Positions 8,240 to 16,952 of a stretch of 64,000 nt of DNA are shown piece after piece. This DNA comes from an uncultured Clostridia bacterium (GTDB taxonomy: Bacteria; Bacillota; Clostridia; Christensenellales; Borkfalkiaceae). Each line of letters starts with the position of its first letter. Within the stretch, counting starts at the first letter, position 1. The notes beneath the pieces were generated by a model. That model saw only the letters and a program-made list of their open reading frames with translations, was not told the origin of the DNA and ran no database searches. The stretch spans positions 53,714 to 117,713 of the forward strand of contig CALVXG010000007.1 in NCBI GenBank assembly GCA_944368925.1, written 5' to 3'. The translations under genes were made by a program, and so were the position numbers.

Positions 8240-9661
8240 ATGCAGTTACAGAAATTAGAGCGGAAGGACATAGAGAAGTTATTGCCATATTTTCGGAATC
8301 AAGGCACGCACATATCGAATTATTCGGCGGGGAGTCTGTTCATGTGGAACAAGTACTTATCGACGATGTACGCGGAAGAAGAGGGATGTTTGGTATTGTG
8401 TGACAGGTATGTAGGGAACCGATATTTTTACTGGCCGTTATCGAAGGACGGGGATGCGGCGGCGGAAGAGCGGGTCGCGGAGAAGATCGAGAAATTTTGT
8501 CGGGAGAATTATATACGGTTGCATTTTACGGCGGTGCCGCGGGAGCGGTTAAGCGGGCTGGTACTGCGGTACGGGTCGGAGGTGCATGTATCGGACATAC
8601 GCAAGTGGCGCGATTATCTGTACAATGCGCAGGATTTTATACAATATCCGGGCGGGAAATACAGCGGTCAGCGGAATCATGTAAACAAGTTCAAGAAGAA
8701 CAATCCGGATTATACGTTTGCGCGGTACACGGTGGCGGACAGGGCGGAGACGGAAGCGTTTTTGCGGGAGATCGCGAAGGTGCAGACGGAGAAAGAGGAA
8801 ACGTTGGCGGCGGAGGAGATGCGGGGTGTATTTGAGATTCTGCCGAAGATGGAAGAACTCGGACTGTTTGGCGGGATATTGCGCGCGGGCGGAGAGATGG
8901 TGGCGTTTTCGGTGGGCGAATATTGCGGGGACATGCTGGTGGTGCATATCGAGAAGGCGAAGCGCGGCGTAGCGGGAGCGTATCCGACGGTGGCGCAGTT
9001 GTTTGCGAAGGAATATTGCAACGAGCGAACGAAATATATCAACCGAGAAGACGATTCGGGGGATGCGGGACTGCGCAAGTCGAAATTGCAGTATTTGCCG
9101 GTGCAGGTGGTGGACAAATACAATCTGGCGGTAAGGCGCACGTTTGACGCGGTATCGGACTATCCGCACATCAAGACATTGCGGCTGGAGCTGAAGGGGA
9201 TTGCGGACGAAGACGCATCGGACTTTGCGCGGCTTGCGCGGGACGAGGAATTGAACCGTTACTGGGGGTATGACTGGCGCGAGAACGCGACGGAAGAAAA
9301 CCCCGCGGATGCGTGGTTTTTGCAGGACGTACGCAAAGATTTCAAGCAAAAGAACGAGTTGCCGCTGGGCGTATACTTTGAAAACAAGCTGGTGGGGGAA
9401 GTCGTATTGCACAATTTCGGGTATCAGTCGGAGGCTGAGATCGGGATGCGGATCCTGCCCGAATGGCAGGGCAGGGGCTTTGCGCGCGAATCGCTGATCG
9501 CCATGATGGAGTACGGATTCATGAAGCTGAGTCTGGAAAAAATCGAAGCCAAGTGCTATAAAGAGAATACGGTATCGGCTTATACGCTGAAGGCGGCGGG
9601 GATGCGTCCGTGCGGGGAAGACGATATGTATTATTATTTTTATAAAACGCCGTCCATGTAA
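8240..9661 (+). CDS. DUF2156 (LPG-synthase C-terminal type) and GNAT acetyltransferase fusion
   Basis: A 473-aa cytosolic protein with two acyltransferase-fold halves. Residues 1 to about 300 resemble the DUF2156 / phosphatidylglycerol lysyltransferase catalytic family: an early SAGSLFMWNKY, the GKYSGQRNHVNKFKK basic loop, and KYINREDDSGDAGLRKSK near the end, all hallmarks of that family. Residues from about 308 to 473 form a RimJ/RimL-like N-acetyltransferase with the acetyl-CoA loop LPEWQGRGFARESL and the C-terminal NTVSAYTLKAAGM. The DUF2156 half would use aminoacyl-tRNA or acyl-CoA; the substrate of either half is unknown. The gene stands alone. Start ATG 8240 has a weak GAGG site (AUGAGGAGCGU) and a good promoter. 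Confidence 0.8.
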   Translation: MQLQKLERKDIEKLLPYFRNQGTHISNYSAGSLFMWNKYLSTMYAEEEGCLVLCDRYVGNRYFYWPLSKDGDAAAEERVAEKIEKFCRENYIRLHFTAVPRERLSGLVLRYGSEVHVSDIRKWRDYLYNAQDFIQYPGGKYSGQRNHVNKFKKNNPDYTFARYTVADRAETEAFLREIAKVQTEKEETLAAEEMRGVFEILPKMEELGLFGGILRAGGEMVAFSVGEYCGDMLVVHIEKAKRGVAGAYPTVAQLFAKEYCNERTKYINREDDSGDAGLRKSKLQYLPVQVVDKYNLAVRRTFDAVSDYPHIKTLRLELKGIADEDASDFARLARDEELNRYWGYDWRENATEENPADAWFLQDVRKDFKQKNELPLGVYFENKLVGEVVLHNFGYQSEAEIGMRILPEWQGRGFARESLIAMMEYGFMKLSLEKIEAKCYKENTVSAYTLKAAGMRPCGEDDMYYYFYKTPSM

Positions 9662-9700
9662 ATATTTTGTAAAAAATAACAAAAATTCCACTGATTTAGG

Positions 9701-9729
9701 TTGATTTTGGCGGGAAAAAGTGATAGAAT
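9701..9729 (+). promoter_or_regulatory. Promoter of prepilin-type gene 1
   Basis: TTGATT (9701), 17-base spacer, TAGAAT (9724). The block AGTGATAGAATAAACACG around the -10 is shared with the other two prepilin promoters (12139 and 16829) and contains a GTGA...CAC inverted repeat. Confidence 0.82.
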
Positions 9730-9746
9730 AAACACGAAATAACCGC

Positions 9747-9787
9747 AAGACAGCCGCGGCTGTCTTTTTTGCACAAGCAAAAAAGAC
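9747..9787 (+). promoter_or_regulatory. Double-hairpin leader, copy 1 (terminator overlapping a second hairpin)
   Basis: Right after the promoter a near-perfect palindrome (9747-9766, AAGACAGCC/GGCTGTCTT) runs into a six-T tract and so has the form of an intrinsic terminator. Its 3' half plus the T tract is also the 5' arm of a second hairpin, 9762-9772 pairing with 9777-9787 (GTCTTTTTTGC/GCAAAAAAGAC, loop ACAA). The two helices exclude each other. The ribosome site lies about 40 bases downstream. Confidence 0.75.
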
Positions 9788-9835
9788 GCGATCTAACGGC
9801 GAAAAAGCGGAAAAAACAAAAAGGAGAGTAAAAGT

Positions 9836-12052
9836 ATGGCAAAGAAGCTGAAAAGAGCATTTACGATCGTAGAACTTGTGATCGTGATTGCGGTGATCGC
9901 GATTCTGGCGGCGGTGCTGATCCCGACGTTCACGACGCTGATCGACAAAGCGAACCAGTCGGCGGACACGTCGAACGTAAAGAACATGAACACGATTTTG
10001 TCTATGGACGAAACGACGAACGGGAAACCGAAGACGATGCACGACGCAGTGAAAGTGATCCGTGAAGGCGGATACGATCTGGAGAAGCTGACGCCGACGG
10101 GGCAGGGATATGATATCGTATGGGACCAGGACGCGAACAGACTGCTGATGGTGAACGGGGATGAAGTAATTTTCGGCGAGACGGAAAAGAACGCAAACGA
10201 AAAGCATCTTTGGGTAGTGGTCGACAGTGCGGAAAAGATCGCGGCAACGGGTTACAGCGTATATCTGACGGATGTTTTTGAGGGCACAGTGACGGCGGAG
10301 CAGGGCGTAGACGTCGGCTCGAACGAAGACATCACAAAAGTTACATATAATACGGCAGAAGAGCAGAACGTAAAGATCCGCACGAATGGCGGCGCGTTGG
10401 TAGTAAATGCGGCGGCGGCGACGGTAGCGCACTATGACGCAGCGGCGAGTGTAGACATTCAGGCTGTTGCCAAAGAATCGTATCATGAATACGGCACGGT
10501 AGCGGGTAACATCACGTTGAAGCAGGGACGCTTTGTAGCGGAAGACAAATCATCTGCGGCGGCGGTCATCGTAACGGCAACGGATGTAAATGCTGTTGAA
10601 ATCGTTATCAACGACACAACGAAAACGTGGAGCATAGCGGCAGAAAATGACACTGTTTCGAAAGGTCTTGCGGGTATTGTAAGCGGCAATAAGGCGAACG
10701 CGGAAATAGCGGAAAATCCTGTAGTATCAGGGTTTGCAGGCGGTGTTGGCACAGAAAGCAGTCCTTATCAAATTGCAACGACGGAACAATTTTTCAATAT
10801 TAGTTTGTTTTCAAACGAAATGAAGAGTGGTAAAGGTTATTATTTTAATTTAGTTGCTGACATTCAAGCGCCTAAAGAAACTGTAGATTATTTCTCGGGT
10901 GAATTGAACGGGGATAAAGGAAACGGAGAAAATTATAAAATTTACATTTCAGATGAATGCGGCGGGTCGTATGGTACTATTTTTGATAGTGCTTATTTTG
11001 GAAATGTAAGCTTTAAGAATTTAGACTTGGTTTATACAGGGACGAGTGCGTATTCACTGTGCTATTTTGTAGGAACAAAGAGCAATGATTATCAGGCAAG
11101 TATGGAAAACATAGTTGTATATGCAGATAATGATCAAACTATGGTTACAGGGTATGGTTATAGTGCTTTTTGTGTCCAGGCATTAGGGAATATAAAGTTT
11201 ATAAATTGTGTTTCAAAAATTGACTGTGTAGTAGAGGAAGGCGGCTATAGAGGAATAATTATAGGTAATTTTATTATAGCAAACTATGCTAATAATATTG
11301 CATTTATTAATTGTAGAAACGAGGGGGCAGTTTCTACATCTTATACAGGATTCTTTCTTGCCAACAGAAATGCTATAACATCAATTACTTTAGTGGATTC
11401 ACAAGCGGAATTGATAAATAAAACTATCGGTACAGCTTATATCTATGTTGAAAATTGTAGAAATGACGGGACAATGTTTGGAGCCGTTTCTTGTGGGGCT
11501 TTTGGTAAGACCAGCGGCAATGCGGATGCGGTTATTGATTCACTCAATGCAGAAATAGTCGAAAGCGGAAAATTTTATGCAGGTAGAATGTCCCGTGGTT
11601 CTTATAGTCCAGAGTTTGTATTGGAAGATAAAATGGTGAAGGTTTTTCCTGGTGATGATGTTCCTGTTGCTGCTGAATACATAGTGGTTTATGCTGTTTC
11701 TACGGGATTTAGTGCGGCAGATGGAAAGAGTGCAGGTAGCTCATATTTTCAGGTGCAAATAGTTTTGGATTCTTCTTTGCAGACAGAATATGTGTCGAAA
11801 ATTATGCTTGATACGGATTATACAGGTTCTTTAAACTCGGATGATGTTCGTGAAGATGTTTATGGTAATCAGTATTATTTAGTTCAAGGTGATGATGGCT
11901 TTAAGACTGCAGTTGTGGTTAAAGAATCGTTAATAAATAATTTTGGCAACGGAAGTGTAGATGTAACAATAGGGTCATTGCCGAGATATAGCTTGCAGAT
12001 ACGAAGCGATGGACAGTTGGTCGGTCAAGTTGATGGTTTAAAGGAAAATTAA
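9836..12052 (+). CDS. Large prepilin-type surface protein 1 (N-methylation domain, variable C-terminal region)
   Basis: 738 aa. The N-terminus MAKKLKRAFTIVELVIV is a class III signal: basic leader, cleavage expected between A and F, Glu at +5, then a hydrophobic helix to about residue 31. Prepilin peptidase would process it and a type IV pilus/T2SS-like machine would export it; none of those genes is in the window. Residues 1-180 are identical at DNA level to the next paralogue. A coiled DUF-like region follows, and from about residue 300 an F-A-G-G-x-G-T-xx-S-P-Y-x-I segment (GLUG/adhesin-like motif) starts a beta-rich tail with repeated short strands, as in a beta-helix. Codon use shifts from GC-rich to AT-rich at about nucleotide 10740. 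Ribosome site AAGGAGAG. Probably an adhesin or pilus-tip protein. Confidence 0.82.
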   Translation: MAKKLKRAFTIVELVIVIAVIAILAAVLIPTFTTLIDKANQSADTSNVKNMNTILSMDETTNGKPKTMHDAVKVIREGGYDLEKLTPTGQGYDIVWDQDANRLLMVNGDEVIFGETEKNANEKHLWVVVDSAEKIAATGYSVYLTDVFEGTVTAEQGVDVGSNEDITKVTYNTAEEQNVKIRTNGGALVVNAAAATVAHYDAAASVDIQAVAKESYHEYGTVAGNITLKQGRFVAEDKSSAAAVIVTATDVNAVEIVINDTTKTWSIAAENDTVSKGLAGIVSGNKANAEIAENPVVSGFAGGVGTESSPYQIATTEQFFNISLFSNEMKSGKGYYFNLVADIQAPKETVDYFSGELNGDKGNGENYKIYISDECGGSYGTIFDSAYFGNVSFKNLDLVYTGTSAYSLCYFVGTKSNDYQASMENIVVYADNDQTMVTGYGYSAFCVQALGNIKFINCVSKIDCVVEEGGYRGIIIGNFIIANYANNIAFINCRNEGAVSTSYTGFFLANRNAITSITLVDSQAELINKTIGTAYIYVENCRNDGTMFGAVSCGAFGKTSGNADAVIDSLNAEIVESGKFYAGRMSRGSYSPEFVLEDKMVKVFPGDDVPVAAEYIVVYAVSTGFSAADGKSAGSSYFQVQIVLDSSLQTEYVSKIMLDTDYTGSLNSDDVREDVYGNQYYLVQGDDGFKTAVVVKESLINNFGNGSVDVTIGSLPRYSLQIRSDGQLVGQVDGLKEN

Positions 12053-12084
12053 TTTTGTTTCTTTATAACTTTCATTAATTACTA

Positions 12085-12118
12085 AAAAAGCCGCGACGCG
12101 AATGCGTTGCGGCTTTTT
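12085..12118 (+). terminator. Intrinsic terminator of prepilin gene 1
   Basis: Stem GCCGCGACGC (12090-12099) with GCGTTGCGGC (12104-12113), GAAT loop, five Ts after and six As before, so it could work both ways. Confidence 0.88.
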
Positions 12119-12138
12119 GGTTTATGTATGAAAAACAT

Positions 12139-12167
12139 TTGATTTTTATAACAGAAAGTGATAAAAT
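12139..12167 (+). promoter_or_regulatory. Promoter of prepilin-type gene 2
   Basis: TTGATT (12139), 17-base spacer, TAAAAT (12162), followed by AAACACGG; nearly the same as the promoter of gene 1. Confidence 0.82.
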
Positions 12168-12184
12168 AAACACGGAAAAACCGC

Positions 12185-12225
12185 AAGACAGCTGCGGCTG
12201 TCTTTTTTGCTTGTGCAAAAAAGAC
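12185..12225 (+). promoter_or_regulatory. Double-hairpin leader, copy 2
   Basis: First hairpin 12185-12192/12197-12204 (AAGACAGC/GCTGTCTT) ends in a T tract; second hairpin 12200-12210/12215-12225 (GTCTTTTTTGC/GCAAAAAAGAC) reuses the 3' arm and the Ts. The loop of the second hairpin is TTGT, the exact reverse complement of the ACAA in copy 1. Confidence 0.75.
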
Positions 12226-12275
12226 GCGATTTAACGGCGAAAAAGCGGAAAAAACAAAAAAAGGAGAGTAAAAGT

Positions 12276-14390
12276 ATGGCAAAGAAGCTGAAAAGAGCAT
12301 TTACGATCGTAGAACTTGTGATCGTGATTGCGGTGATCGCGATTCTGGCGGCGGTGCTGATCCCGACGTTCACGACGCTGATCGACAAAGCGAACCAGTC
12401 GGCGGACACGTCGAACGTAAAGAACATGAACACGATTTTGTCTATGGACGAAACGACGAACGGGAAACCGAAGACGATGCACGACGCAGTGAAAGTGATC
12501 CGTGAAGGCGGATACGATCTGGAGAAGCTGACGCCGACGGGGCAGGGATATGATATCGTATGGGACCAGGACGCGAACAGACTGCTGATGGTGAACGGGG
12601 ATGAAGTAATTTTCGGCGAGACGGAAAAGAACGCAAACGAAAAGCATCTTTGGGTAGTGGTCGACAGTGCGGAAAAGATCGCGGCAACGGGTTACAGCGT
12701 ATATCTGACGGATGTTTTTGAGGGCACAGTGACGGCGGAGCAGGGCGTAGACGTCGGCTCGAACGAAGACATCACAAAAGTTACATATAATACGGCAGAA
12801 GAGCAGAACGTAACGATCCGCACGAACGGCGGCGCACTGGAAGTGGACGCAGGGCTAGCGACGGTATCGCACTATGACACAGCGGCGAGTGTAGACATTA
12901 AAAAAGTAGCCGACGAATCGTATCATGAATACGGCACTGTCAATCAGATCAATGTAACGGCGGGTCGCGTCGTGTTGGAATCGGGTGCGGCAACGAAGAC
13001 TGTCTATGTCAAAGGTGAAGGCGTCAAGGTTGAATGGAAAGAAGATTCAAAACCGGTGGAAGTAGGTATCAGTACGATGGTAGATGATACAAAAGTTCAA
13101 TTACCTACCGATTCTGATGTTCCGGTAAAAGAGGTAGATGAAGAGGTTTCTTCTTTGTTCGCGGGCGGTTTAGGAACGGCAGGAAGTCCTTATCAGATCG
13201 CAACGGCAGAGCAGTTTGAAAATATTAATGATTTGTTCGGTAACTCGGCTATTATTTATTATCAACTTATAAATGATAATATTGATTTAGCGGAGACTGA
13301 AACACATATTGGTCAATGGGAACATGAGGCAACCATTGGTAATCTTAAAAATGCAATCATTGATGGCAATAATTATAAGCTGATTGCAAAAGAAGGTGTT
13401 GCTATATTTGGAGATTGTCAAGGGACTATTGTTTTTGAAAATTTGCAAGCTGAAATTAAAAACTGCCCTATGGTTGCTGCTGCGTATAGAGGCGCAGATA
13501 TGACTTTTGAAAATGTGACAGTTAGCGGAGATTACTATGCGAATGATGGCGGCAACATTGGTATATTTTTGGTATATGGCTGGGGCGATTTAACATTTAA
13601 AAATTGTTTAAATTTGGCAAATTTATCAACAACAAGTTATAATGCAATTTTTGTCGGATACTCCTTTGGGGGGGATTGGGTATTTGAAAACTGTACAAAT
13701 AGCGGAAAACTTGTTTGCGATAAGGCAGCAATGTTTGTTGGTAATGATAGTCAAGTGAACAGTGGAGCAAATCCTAAACTTACATTGAATATTACTAATT
13801 GTAAAAATACGGGAGAAATACGCAGTACAGACGTAAGAAATTATGGTTGGAATTGCTATGTTGCTGTTGCAAAGCATCCTGAAAAGGTTAATATTTTTAT
13901 TAATGGCGTGCAAAAGTCTTTTGATGATGTTTTGGATAACGGATTTGTACAAGGGCCTAACGATACAAGTTTGAGCATAGTTAAAAATGAAGACGGAACA
14001 TTCACTATAACAAAATCCAGCTATGATAATACTGCTTATTATAAAATAAGTATAGGACTTTATACGCAGCTGCTTCCTAGCGGAACAAATAGATTTTATG
14101 TGAATGAAGTTATCAACGCAGAAGAACTCGTTTCGGGAAGTTATATTTCAAAGATAAAAGAACTGAAATTTGTAAGTAAATATGATGAACTTGGAAACGA
14201 AGTGGAAGGATTGGGAGAAATACAACAAGATATTTGCGGAAATGATATAGTGACTATTGACGGCATTGAGTATTTCTTGATGAATCAAGAAGGAGAATAT
14301 TTGAAAGGAATCAGTGCTGCACAAATGATTACTGTATATGCTTATGATGAAAATGATAACTTGATTTCTTCAGCAAATTTAGTAAAATAA
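12276..14390 (+). CDS. Large prepilin-type surface protein 2 (paralogue with a different C-terminal half)
   Basis: 704 aa. The first 538 bases are identical to gene 1 (class III signal, hydrophobic helix, first 179 residues), then the two diverge abruptly. The central part keeps the SYHEYGTV motif seen in all three paralogues. From about residue 294 an S-L-F-A-G-G-L-G-T-A-G-S-P-Y-Q-I segment starts a GLUG-like, beta-strand-rich tail with repeated NC/NCTNSG-type turns. The tail is AT-rich and its order of strands differs from gene 1. This is the pattern expected of paralogues kept alike at the 5' end by gene conversion while the exposed part varies. ATG 12276 has AAGGAGAG. It ends in a bidirectional terminator facing the EF-G-like gene. 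Confidence 0.82.
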   Translation: MAKKLKRAFTIVELVIVIAVIAILAAVLIPTFTTLIDKANQSADTSNVKNMNTILSMDETTNGKPKTMHDAVKVIREGGYDLEKLTPTGQGYDIVWDQDANRLLMVNGDEVIFGETEKNANEKHLWVVVDSAEKIAATGYSVYLTDVFEGTVTAEQGVDVGSNEDITKVTYNTAEEQNVTIRTNGGALEVDAGLATVSHYDTAASVDIKKVADESYHEYGTVNQINVTAGRVVLESGAATKTVYVKGEGVKVEWKEDSKPVEVGISTMVDDTKVQLPTDSDVPVKEVDEEVSSLFAGGLGTAGSPYQIATAEQFENINDLFGNSAIIYYQLINDNIDLAETETHIGQWEHEATIGNLKNAIIDGNNYKLIAKEGVAIFGDCQGTIVFENLQAEIKNCPMVAAAYRGADMTFENVTVSGDYYANDGGNIGIFLVYGWGDLTFKNCLNLANLSTTSYNAIFVGYSFGGDWVFENCTNSGKLVCDKAAMFVGNDSQVNSGANPKLTLNITNCKNTGEIRSTDVRNYGWNCYVAVAKHPEKVNIFINGVQKSFDDVLDNGFVQGPNDTSLSIVKNEDGTFTITKSSYDNTAYYKISIGLYTQLLPSGTNRFYVNEVINAEELVSGSYISKIKELKFVSKYDELGNEVEGLGEIQQDICGNDIVTIDGIEYFLMNQEGEYLKGISAAQMITVYAYDENDNLISSANLVK

Positions 14391-14430
14391 AAGAATACCG
14401 CCGCAATTTATTTTGCGGCGGTATTCTTTT
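14391..14430. terminator. Bidirectional terminator after prepilin gene 2
   Basis: 14-bp perfect stem (14393-14406/14413-14426) followed by TTTT and preceded by AAAA. Confidence 0.9.
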
Positions 14431-14452
14431 ATCATATCGGCTTTTGGCATAT

Positions 14453-14488
14453 AAAAACCTGCCCTTTTCGCAAAGGGCAGGTTTTTTA
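14453..14488. terminator. Bidirectional terminator, mainly for the EF-G-like gene
   Basis: 13-bp perfect stem (14455-14467/14472-14484), TCGC loop, Ts on both strands. Confidence 0.9.
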
Positions 14489-14518
14489 TATCAATTTCTC
14501 AATTGTTTTTATTATTGA

Positions 14519-16585
14519 TCAACCCTGTTGCTCTGCGGCGCGCATCTTGATGATTTTTTCTGCTTCGGGGGCAGGTACTTCTTCGTATCTTGCGAGTTCT
14601 GCCATAAATTTTCCGCGGCCCTGGGTCATACTCCGCAGGTCTGTCGCGTATTTCTGGATTTCGGCCTGGGGAGCTTCGGCGTTTACGATCTGCAAACCTT
14701 CCATCATGTCTATGCCGAGGATTCTGCCGCGGCGTTTGTTCATGTCGCCCATGATATCGCCCAAGAAGTTTTCGGGAATGGCGATTTTCAGCCGCATAAT
14801 GGGTTCGAGCAGGCAGGGGGAGGCATTTTTCAAACCGTCTTTAAACGCGAGCGCGGCGGCGAGTTTGAATGCCATTTCCGAGGAATCGACGTCATGATAG
14901 CTTCCGTCGTATAGCACGGCGCGCAGGCCTGTAACGGGGTAACCCGCCAGAACGCCGTGCGGCAGGCATTCGATGAGACCTTTTTCCACGGCGGGGATAT
15001 ACTGTTTGGGAACGGATCCGCCGACCACTTCTTCCGCGAATTCGAAATCGCCGTCGAAGGGTTCGAATCGAACTTTGCAGTGTCCGTACTGGCCGTGTCC
15101 GCCCGATTGTTTTTTATGTTTACCTTCGGCTTCCACTTTTTTGCGGATGGTTTCGCGGTAGGCGATTTTCGGGGTTTTGAGTGCGGCGGAAACGTTGAAT
15201 TTTGCTTTCAGTTTCTTATTGATGACGTCGAGGTGGGTTTCGCCCTGGCCGCCGATGAGCATTTCGCCGGTCTCGTTATTTTTGGTAACGGTGAAGGTAT
15301 AATCTTCTTCGGCGAGTTTATTCAGGCCCTGGAAAATTTTATCTTCCTCGCCTTTCTTTTCGGCGTAGATTGCCATCCAGAGCACGGGGCGGGGGAAGTG
15401 AATGGGGTCGAATCTGATTTTTTCGGATTCGTCGCAGAGCGTATCGCCGGTGTTGGTTGCGTTGAGTTTATTGACGGCGCCGATATCACCGGCGGTGAGT
15501 TCGCTGACAGGTTCCTGTTTTTTGCCTTTGAGAAGGTAGATCTGGTTGATCCGTTCGGTTTTTCCGGTGGTCGAATTATAGACGGTCGAGCCGGCTTTGA
15601 GCGAACCGCGGAAGACTTTCATGACGTTGAGTTTTCCGACAAAGGGGTCGACCACGGTTTTGAATACCTGAGCGGCGAACGGTGCGTCGGTTTCGCAGGT
15701 GATGCCGACCAATTCGTCCTTATCGACGGCGGAAGCGAGCATTTCCTGACGTTCTTCGGCGCTGGGCATATATTTGACGATCTCGCCCATGAGATTGATG
15801 ATCCCGCGGTTCTGCAAGGCGGAGCCTGCCATGACGGGAATGGTATTGACGTTATAAATTCCTTTTCGGATCCCGTGAATGATCTCTTCTTTCGAGAGCG
15901 AGCCTTCGCCGAAGAATTTATCGAGCAGGGCATCGTCATTTTCTGCGGCGGTTTCGGTGAGGCTTGCCTGCATATCGGCGAGCGTCTGTTTCATGGACTC
16001 GGGAATGGGTATTTCCTTGAGTCCTTCCTCGGAAAATCGGAATGCTTTTTCGGTCAGTGCGTTGATATACCCGATCATCTTGTTTCCGTCCATGAGCGGG
16101 ATCTGTATGGGTGCGATTTTCCCGGCGTATTTCTCGGACAAAGCGGCTACCGTACCTTTATAATCGGCGTTTTCTTTATCCATGCCGTTGATGAACAGAA
16201 CCATCGGTTTCTTGTTTTTCAGACATTTTTCGATGGCTTTTTCCGCGCCGACGCTGACCGATCCCGATGCCGAAGTCACGATCAATGCCCCGCCCGCGGC
16301 GCGCAGCGCTTCGTTCTCTTCCCCTTCAAAATCGTAAAACCCGGGAACGTCCAATAAATTGATCTTCACTCCTTCCCACATGGTGTACGCGAGCGACAGG
16401 GAAATCGACATCTTCCTTGCAATTTCCTGCTCGTCGTAGTCGGTGACGGTATTGCCATCGGTCACTTTGCCGAGACGATCCGTCGCTTTGCCGTTGAAAA
16501 GAATCGCTTCGCAGACAGAGGTTTTACCTTCTCCGCTGTGACCGATCACTGCAATGTTGCGAATGTCAGCGCTCTTGATGCTCAT
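14519..16585 (-). CDS. EF-G-like translational GTPase (FusA paralogue)
   Basis: 688 aa with the full EF-G domain order. The G-domain motifs depart from canonical EF-G: G1 is GHSGEGKT (15-22) instead of GHIDAGKT, G3 is DVPGF (79-83) instead of DTPGH, and G4 is NGMD (133-136) instead of NKMD. The histidine that activates water in canonical EF-G (PGH) is replaced by Phe. Domain IV still carries HKKQSGGHGQYGHCKVRFEP, typical of EF-G. This fits the widespread second EF-G-like family of Clostridia and others, whose exact role (translocation backup, recycling or stress) is not settled. GGGAG precedes the ATG. It has its own promoter and a strong 5' UTR hairpin, and lies between prepilin genes 2 and 3 on the opposite strand. 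Confidence 0.88.
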   Translation of the reverse strand: MSIKSADIRNIAVIGHSGEGKTSVCEAILFNGKATDRLGKVTDGNTVTDYDEQEIARKMSISLSLAYTMWEGVKINLLDVPGFYDFEGEENEALRAAGGALIVTSASGSVSVGAEKAIEKCLKNKKPMVLFINGMDKENADYKGTVAALSEKYAGKIAPIQIPLMDGNKMIGYINALTEKAFRFSEEGLKEIPIPESMKQTLADMQASLTETAAENDDALLDKFFGEGSLSKEEIIHGIRKGIYNVNTIPVMAGSALQNRGIINLMGEIVKYMPSAEERQEMLASAVDKDELVGITCETDAPFAAQVFKTVVDPFVGKLNVMKVFRGSLKAGSTVYNSTTGKTERINQIYLLKGKKQEPVSELTAGDIGAVNKLNATNTGDTLCDESEKIRFDPIHFPRPVLWMAIYAEKKGEEDKIFQGLNKLAEEDYTFTVTKNNETGEMLIGGQGETHLDVINKKLKAKFNVSAALKTPKIAYRETIRKKVEAEGKHKKQSGGHGQYGHCKVRFEPFDGDFEFAEEVVGGSVPKQYIPAVEKGLIECLPHGVLAGYPVTGLRAVLYDGSYHDVDSSEMAFKLAAALAFKDGLKNASPCLLEPIMRLKIAIPENFLGDIMGDMNKRRGRILGIDMMEGLQIVNAEAPQAEIQKYATDLRSMTQGRGKFMAELARYEEVPAPEAEKIIKMRAAEQQG

Positions 16586-16639
16586 AATTGTACTCCCTTA
16601 TCGACGGACGCGCAAAAGATTTGGATTGAAAGACCTAGC

Positions 16640-16676
16640 CCGCCGCCGTCGGGGCTTTTCGCCCCGACGGCGGCGG
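16640..16676 (-). promoter_or_regulatory. 16-bp perfect hairpin in the 5' UTR of the EF-G-like gene
   Basis: Arms 16640-16655 and 16661-16676 pair completely, with a five-base loop (GAAAA on the mRNA). It lies between the promoter and the ATG, 55 bases before the start codon, without a T-run, so it is a UTR structure and not a terminator. Confidence 0.8.
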
Positions 16677-16697
16677 CAATGCGTCCGCTTCTTTTTT

Positions 16698-16726
16698 ATT
16701 ATAATATAGATTTTGCCCGATTTCAA
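16698..16726 (-). promoter_or_regulatory. Promoter of the EF-G-like gene
   Basis: Minus strand TTGAAA (16726-16721), 17-base spacer, TATAAT (16703-16698). Confidence 0.88.
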
Positions 16727-16828
16727 TAGGTAATTGAAAATTTTTTGCAAAAAATGCAAAAATGTAGCGAAACGAAAAAAAAGGAATTATGAAAGAAAAA
16801 TGAAAATCATGAAAGATATACAAAAAAC

Positions 16829-16857
16829 TTGCAAAATCAAAATAAAGGTGATAGAAT
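16829..16857 (+). promoter_or_regulatory. Promoter of prepilin-type gene 3
   Basis: TTGCAA (16829), 17-base spacer, TAGAAT (16852). GTGATAGAATAATCAC around the -10 is an inverted repeat, shared in degraded form with the promoters of genes 1 and 2. Confidence 0.82.
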
Positions 16858-16870
16858 AATCACGAAAGAA

Positions 16871-16909
16871 AAATACAGCCGGCTGTATTTTTTGCGCAAG
16901 CAAAAAATA
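16871..16909 (+). promoter_or_regulatory. Double-hairpin leader, copy 3
   Basis: Perfect 20-bp palindrome 16871-16890 followed by Ts, then an overlapping hairpin 16886-16895/16900-16909 (TATTTTTTGC/GCAAAAAATA, loop GCAA). Relative to copies 1 and 2 the stem bases GTC/GAC have become TAT/ATA on both sides of both helices, a compensatory change. Confidence 0.75.
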
Positions 16910-16952
16910 AATCGATTAAAAGCAGGCTGAAAAAAAGAAAGGAGAAGGAAGA

